Below, one piece after another: positions 4,900 through 7,022 of a stretch of DNA of 7,022 nt. The notes beneath the pieces were generated by a model. That model made no database searches and was not told the origin of the DNA. It was given only the letters and a program-made list of their open reading frames with translations. Numbering within the stretch: position 1 is the first letter of the stretch; every line of letters starts with the position of its first letter. Both the position numbers and the translations under genes were made by a program. This DNA comes from JAUSNA01 sp964568885 (GTDB taxonomy: Bacteria > Patescibacteriota > Microgenomatia > Levybacterales > GWA1-39-11): positions 1 to 7,022 of the forward strand of contig CAZMSF010000045.1 of the NCBI GenBank assembly GCA_964568885.1, written 5' to 3'.

Positions 4900-4928
4900 T
4901 TGATAAATTTGAGCCTAAGTAGTATAAT
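4900..4928 (+). promoter_or_regulatory. Leaderless promoter of the 223-aa protein gene
   Basis: TTGATA (4900-4905), 17 bp, TATAAT (4923-4928), ending 6 nt before ATG 4935. This is a near-consensus promoter with the start predicted at the ATG. No terminator is visible after the trigger factor gene. A second -10-like TACAAT at 4882-4887 has no good -35. Confidence 0.75.
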
Positions 4929-4934
4929 GTTCGT

Positions 4935-5606
4935 ATGAAAGGGCAGGCTAAAACAACAAAATATACAGGAGAAGAAAGAGTTCACTCGGATGGGGGCAGT
5001 TTGTTTAAAAAGTTCTTCGAAAGCGCGAAAAAACCTCAATTATTTAACACCGAATCAATAAAGCAAGCAAACAAAGCGGTAGCCAGTGAGGCAAAAACCG
5101 AATTCAATGTCGTTCTTAACCAAATCTTCGGTGTAGAGCTTTCCGCCGGAAAATCTGTCTCACTTTCAGAAAAAAAGGCCGCATCCGACGAAAAGAAGCA
5201 GGAAAAAGCAGTTGCAACAGTAGAGCATCAACAATATTTTGCGGAATTTAAGAGAAATACTGAAAGTAAAAGGACAAATGAAGACACTGTTGCAATCCGC
5301 CAACAGCTTGAAATGATATTGGCAGAACTTCGCAAGCTCAAAGACTCATCTGATGAGCTCGAGACGGTATTTAAAGATGTCGTTATTGATGAGGTGCCGG
5401 AAAAGCCCGGAATTTACCACCTTACCTTTTACGAGGGTTTTCTCAAGCTTGTTATGAAAATGCGGGACAAAGTCGAAGACGGAGTCATATACGCAAAGCT
5501 ATTCAAAAGCCGCAAACAGGAAAGAAGCTATCATGCAATGGCGAAGAAAGGTGGAACCAGCTTTACGATGCATCAAGATAGGGCTGTTGCAACCCAAACA
5601 GGCTAA
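4935..5606 (+). CDS. Conserved-type protein, possibly DUF5660 (223 aa)
   Basis: A soluble, charged protein without a signal peptide or membrane segment. The N-terminal half (1-115) is low in complexity, rich in Lys, Glu and Ala, and likely disordered. A coiled-coil-like stretch (about 118-146, IRQQLEMILAELRKLKDSSDELE) leads into a compact block (153-193) reading EVPEKPGIYHL, FYEGFLKLVMKM, KVEDGVIYAKLF. That block has the look of DUF5660, a family I associate with Patescibacteria; this match is from memory and unchecked. The last 30 residues are polar and probably flexible. Function is unknown; the helix-rich layout with a disordered head would suit a scaffold or an RNA- or ribosome-associated factor. 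It has its own promoter directly after the trigger factor gene. Confidence 0.7.
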   Translation: MKGQAKTTKYTGEERVHSDGGSLFKKFFESAKKPQLFNTESIKQANKAVASEAKTEFNVVLNQIFGVELSAGKSVSLSEKKAASDEKKQEKAVATVEHQQYFAEFKRNTESKRTNEDTVAIRQQLEMILAELRKLKDSSDELETVFKDVVIDEVPEKPGIYHLTFYEGFLKLVMKMRDKVEDGVIYAKLFKSRKQERSYHAMAKKGGTSFTMHQDRAVATQTG

Positions 5607-5635
5607 CTCAGGCAATGTAAAGCGCAGAATGAATA

Positions 5636-5664
5636 TTGACAAGAACTTCTCCGGCCAATAAAAT
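5636..5664 (+). promoter_or_regulatory. Promoter of the methyltransferase attenuator leader
   Basis: TTGACA (5636-5641), 17 bp, TAAAAT (5659-5664). The predicted start at about 5671-5672 coincides with the ATG of the leader peptide, so the leader mRNA would be leaderless and begin with its start codon. Confidence 0.8.
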
Positions 5665-5671
5665 ATACAAA

Positions 5672-5722
5672 ATGAATAGAAATTCTCTTCACATTACTTG
5701 CATGCTCCTTCTAGGAGTGTAG
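5672..5722 (+). CDS. Leader peptide 1, MNRNSLHITCMLLLGV
   Basis: A 16-codon ORF that starts 7 nt after the -10 box and ends with TAG, followed at once by a second TAG. It contains Met-Leu-Leu-Leu-Gly-Val just before the stop, with three different Leu codons (CUC, CUU, CUA at 5705-5713). Segment 1 of the attenuator is coded by its His-Ile-Thr codons (5690-5698). The role would be to couple ribosome progress to transcription: a ribosome reaching the stop covers segment 2, while one stalled at the Leu codons covers segment 1 and leaves segment 2 free. The stall signal could be leucine shortage or a ribosome-targeting drug. The evidence is position, start spacing and fit to the RNA structure; the peptide itself matches no family I know. 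Confidence 0.7.
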   Translation: MNRNSLHITCMLLLGV

Positions 5723-5781
5723 TAGTGTGGGGGAATAGTAGATAATTTTTACAAGCCTCCCACAAGACGGGAGGTTTTTTT
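5690..5781 (+). promoter_or_regulatory. Transcription attenuator 1 with intrinsic terminator
   Basis: Four segments can pair in mutually exclusive ways. In 1:2, CACATTACT (5690-5698) pairs with AGTAGTGTG (5721-5729), stacked on an inner hairpin ATGCTCC/GGAGTGT (5702-5708/5714-5720). In 2:3, the antiterminator, TGTGGGGG (5726-5733) pairs with 5757-5764 over 8 bp. In 3:4, the terminator, CCTCCC (5756-5761) pairs with GGGAGG (5769-5774), is extended by A-U pairs, and is followed by seven T residues (5775-5781). The terminator ends 11 nt before the methyltransferase ATG, so the gene is expressed only when it is bypassed. I see no T-box motif and no known riboswitch core. Confidence 0.75.
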
Positions 5782-5792
5782 GTGGCTAAAAT

Positions 5793-6632
5793 ATGAATAA
5801 AGAGCAGACAGGAGAACAATTGGTGACAACAGTATACAGCAACTATTGGCAGCGTGAGAAGGTGCATGGCCCGGATGAAGCCAGAACCTCGTTAGCCAGA
5901 AGAGTGCGTCCTGTGCTTACAGAGCTGGAGGTAACGGATTTCGTTCTTGACCTTGGAGCAGGGAGACAAGCCATGGAAAGGCAAATAATGAGAAACTGGA
6001 GAAAGCAAATTGATTGCAATTTTGTAACTTTTGACATTGCCGAACTGAAAGCGTCTCAACTTCTCCGAAGAAGTAGTGTTATACCGGTAAGGGGAAGCGG
6101 AGCCCATTTGCCTTTTCGAAATGGAGTATTTTCAGCTGCAATATCCAGTATGGGATTGGAGCTGATGCCTACGGAGGCAATTCCTGAATTAGCGAGGGTG
6201 CTTAAACCTGGAGCCAGCGCTCATCTGAATGTTTTGCATCCATCAGTAAGCTCATGGAAAAGAGATGACCTTCTCAAGCCTACTCAACACGCACGCAAGA
6301 ATGACAAAATGTATGCGGACTTCTGGGGTCATTATGCTCGGGAAAACAATGTTTTTGGAAAAGGAGATGCTGTCATCGAAGATGTTTTGCAGGAGTACGG
6401 TTTTGATGTAGATCGCATAGAAACCGCTCGTTCACACAATACTTCTTGGATAGAGATAGATGCTACACGTAATGATATTGCATACGGTGGCGGGATGAGA
6501 GAATTCGCTAGTAATATCGCCGGAATAGATGCTTTACAGGTAAATGAACCATTTTTCCTCCTAGGAGAAGCTTTAAATATTGCAGAACGTGAAAATCGCA
6601 GACTGGATGGGATTGACAATATGAATGCTTAA
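5793..6632 (+). CDS. Class I SAM-dependent methyltransferase, substrate unknown
   Basis: A 279-aa protein with a Rossmann-type methyltransferase core at about 45-150. Motif I is FVLDLGAGR (50-58), and the acidic residue of strand 2 is probably D81 in TFDIAE. The VRGSGAHLPFRNGVF stretch (99-113) is where Methyltransf_11 members have LPF-x-x-x-F-D. PELARVLKPGASAHLNVLHPS (131-151) is the usual strand-5 region. The expected motif IV Asp after the Phe is Ser (FSAAISS). The C-terminal 125 residues are not recognisable and probably set the substrate. ATG 5793 lacks a Shine-Dalgarno, while an in-frame GTG at 5823 has AGGAG 8 nt upstream and is a possible true start; an in-frame TAA at 5787 rules out anything longer. 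Expression appears gated by attenuator 1. rRNA, protein or small-molecule methylation all remain open. Confidence 0.8.
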   Translation: MNKEQTGEQLVTTVYSNYWQREKVHGPDEARTSLARRVRPVLTELEVTDFVLDLGAGRQAMERQIMRNWRKQIDCNFVTFDIAELKASQLLRRSSVIPVRGSGAHLPFRNGVFSAAISSMGLELMPTEAIPELARVLKPGASAHLNVLHPSVSSWKRDDLLKPTQHARKNDKMYADFWGHYARENNVFGKGDAVIEDVLQEYGFDVDRIETARSHNTSWIEIDATRNDIAYGGGMREFASNIAGIDALQVNEPFFLLGEALNIAERENRRLDGIDNMNA

Positions 6633-6661
6633 AGCTCACGAAAATTTAGGCGTTTTCTCAC

Positions 6662-6690
6662 TTGACGTCTGACGAATCGCTTATTACAAT
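6662..6690 (+). promoter_or_regulatory. Promoter of the second attenuator leader
   Basis: TTGACG (6662-6667), 17 bp, TACAAT (6685-6690), with the ATG of leader peptide 2 starting 8 nt later. The geometry is almost identical to the promoter at 5636-5664. No terminator is visible between the methyltransferase stop (6632) and this promoter. Confidence 0.75.
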
Positions 6691-6698
6691 AGTAAACA

Positions 6699-6746
6699 AT
6701 GAAGATATTAGCGCACATGTGGTTTAGATACTTTACCTTCGCGTAA
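6699..6746 (+). CDS. Leader peptide 2, MKILAHMWFRYFTFA
   Basis: A 15-codon ORF starting 8 nt after the -10 box and ending with TAA at 6744-6746. Five of its last eight residues are aromatic (Trp, Phe, Tyr, Phe, Phe; codons 6720-6740), comparable in style to the Phe-rich leaders of enterobacterial pheA and pheST operons. Segment 1 of the attenuator is coded by its Thr-Phe-Ala codons, and its stop codon lies exactly in the GTAA tetraloop of the 1:2 hairpin. A ribosome stalled at the aromatic codons would mask segment 1 and favour read-through; one that finishes would favour termination. The signal is inferred to be charging of tRNA-Phe, Tyr or Trp. Confidence 0.8.
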   Translation: MKILAHMWFRYFTFA

Positions 6747-6825
6747 GCGAGGTTGTATCCCACTGGGCTAATACTCTTATACAACCTTCGCAGGAACAGA
6801 AGTTCCACAAACGCGAAGGTTTTTT
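6735..6825 (+). promoter_or_regulatory. Transcription attenuator 2 with intrinsic terminator
   Basis: This is a textbook four-segment layout. In 1:2, CCTTCGC (6736-6742) pairs with GCGAGG (6747-6752) across a GTAA tetraloop. In 2:3, the antiterminator, GCGAGGTTGTAT (6747-6758) pairs with 6779-6791, 12 pairs with one bulge. In 3:4, the terminator, AACCTTCGC (6783-6791) pairs perfectly with GCGAAGGTT (6813-6821), enclosing a second hairpin GGAAC-AGAA-GTTCC (6793-6806), with a T-run at 6820-6825. Segments 1 and 4 are also perfectly complementary over 9 nt (6735-6743 with 6812-6820), so several alternative folds compete. Confidence 0.85.
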
Positions 6826-6831
6826 GTTGGC

Positions 6832-6885
6832 ATGAATACAGTGAGGATATATATAAAAAAGAAACAGGAGGCATCACTCCTGTAG
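6832..6885 (+). CDS. Candidate upstream ORF, MNTVRIYIKKKQEASLL
   Basis: A 17-codon ORF that begins 6 nt after the attenuator U-run and stops (TAG 6883-6885) one base before the Shine-Dalgarno of the last gene. It is rich in Lys and has no clear Shine-Dalgarno of its own, so translation is uncertain. If translated, its ribosome would open both hairpins at 6864-6896 and then terminate beside the Shine-Dalgarno, giving translational coupling. It is in frame with the downstream gene, so it could also be the relic of a longer N-terminus. Confidence 0.35.
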   Translation: MNTVRIYIKKKQEASLL

Positions 6886-6896
6886 AAGGAGGTGAT
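6864..6896 (+). promoter_or_regulatory. Switchable hairpins over the Shine-Dalgarno
   Basis: Two exclusive hairpins share 6877-6881. The first pairs ACAGGAG (6864-6870) with CTCCTGT (6877-6883), 7 bp and a 6-nt loop, leaving the Shine-Dalgarno AAGGAGGTGA (6886-6895) free. The second pairs 6873-6881 with 6887-6896, 9 bp with one bulged G and a 5-nt loop, hiding the whole site. The AUG at 6901 is 5 nt beyond the site. Confidence 0.6.
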
Positions 6897-6900
6897 TTAT

Positions 6901-7022
6901 ATGGAAAAAATACGATACTCATTGGCTGACGTTAGGCAGCCTTCGCTAAAACCAGAGGTTAAATGCCTTGAACCTTTACGTGAGCTTGTTCCTGATGAAG
7001 CATATCTCTTAAGGGAACGGCC
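6901..7022 (+). CDS. Unidentified gene, 5' end only (at least 40 codons)
   Basis: The frame is open from ATG 6901 to the window end. The first 40 residues contain MEKIRYSLADVRQPSLKPEV and later CLEPLRELVPDEAYLLRER. This is a soluble, moderately charged N-terminus without signal peptide or membrane helix. I do not recognise the family. The start is secure because a near-perfect Shine-Dalgarno lies 5 nt upstream; this strong site contrasts with the leaderless genes around it and fits a start deep inside a regulated leader of about 200 nt. Control seems to have two layers, the attenuator at 6735-6825 and the sequestering hairpin at 6864-6896. The aromatic leader would suit a gene connected to aromatic amino acid supply or tRNA charging, but nothing visible in the protein shows this. 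Confidence 0.7.
   Translation, partial: MEKIRYSLADVRQPSLKPEVKCLEPLRELVPDEAYLLRER

Noticed and set aside
5690..5781. T-box riboswitch upstream of the methyltransferase
   Set aside because: No conserved T-box sequence, specifier stem or expected length (about 200-300 nt); the leader ORF explains the structure better.
6629..6922. 97-codon minus-strand frame opposite the second attenuator
   Set aside because: It lies across a promoter, terminator and start of the next gene; no signals for it are visible.

Overview
The window looks like chromosome from a Candidate Phyla Radiation (Patescibacteria) bacterium, probably Parcubacteria-like. The reasons are indirect: genes are compact, the DNA is moderately AT-rich, and no tRNA gene encodes CCA. 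The trigger factor lacks its PPIase domain, two small GH73-like wall hydrolases sit side by side, and one coding region resembles a CPR-restricted family. Most start codons lie 6-8 nt after a -10 box, which implies leaderless mRNAs. TGA is used as a stop, so the code is not the UGA-Gly variant. This placement is inference; no search was run.

Layout. Bases 1-371 are a minus-strand tRNA cluster, Leu(GAG)-Val(TAC)-Phe(GAA, cut by the window edge). Its spacer is filled with repeated pieces of the tRNA-Val 5' end and GNRA-capped hairpins. A divergent promoter region then leads to a DUF475/TerC-like membrane protein (448-1371). Convergent with it are a DUF1761-like membrane protein and a 73-aa membrane peptide. 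Next comes minus-strand tRNA-Leu(CAG), with a broken 3' copy downstream and two tandem hairpins in its leader. Two paralogous peptidoglycan-hydrolase-like proteins follow (2434-3084, membrane anchored; 3276-3803, secreted). The second sits behind a perfect promoter and an immediate terminator. Then come tRNA-Leu(TAG), the PPIase-less trigger factor, and a 223-aa conserved-type protein.

The most striking part is 5636-7022. Two genes in a row, a class I SAM methyltransferase and an unidentified gene cut by the window end, are each preceded by the same arrangement. Each has a TTGACA/TTGACG-N17-TAAAAT/TACAAT promoter and a leaderless 15-16 codon leader peptide. Each then has four RNA segments that can pair 1:2, 2:3 or 3:4, with 3:4 an intrinsic terminator ending in a U-run. 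This is the architecture of ribosome-mediated transcription attenuation. The first peptide contains Met-Leu-Leu-Leu (CUC CUU CUA); the second contains Trp-Phe-Arg-Tyr-Phe-Thr-Phe. Past the second terminator, a further 17-codon ORF ends next to a near-perfect Shine-Dalgarno that can be fully sequestered, suggesting a second, translational layer of control.

Working model (inference): CPR cells generally lack amino acid biosynthesis and scavenge, so leader peptides reporting charged tRNA or drug-stalled ribosomes would gate a methyltransferase and its neighbour. tRNA genes able to read the Leu and Phe codons of the leaders happen to lie in the same window.
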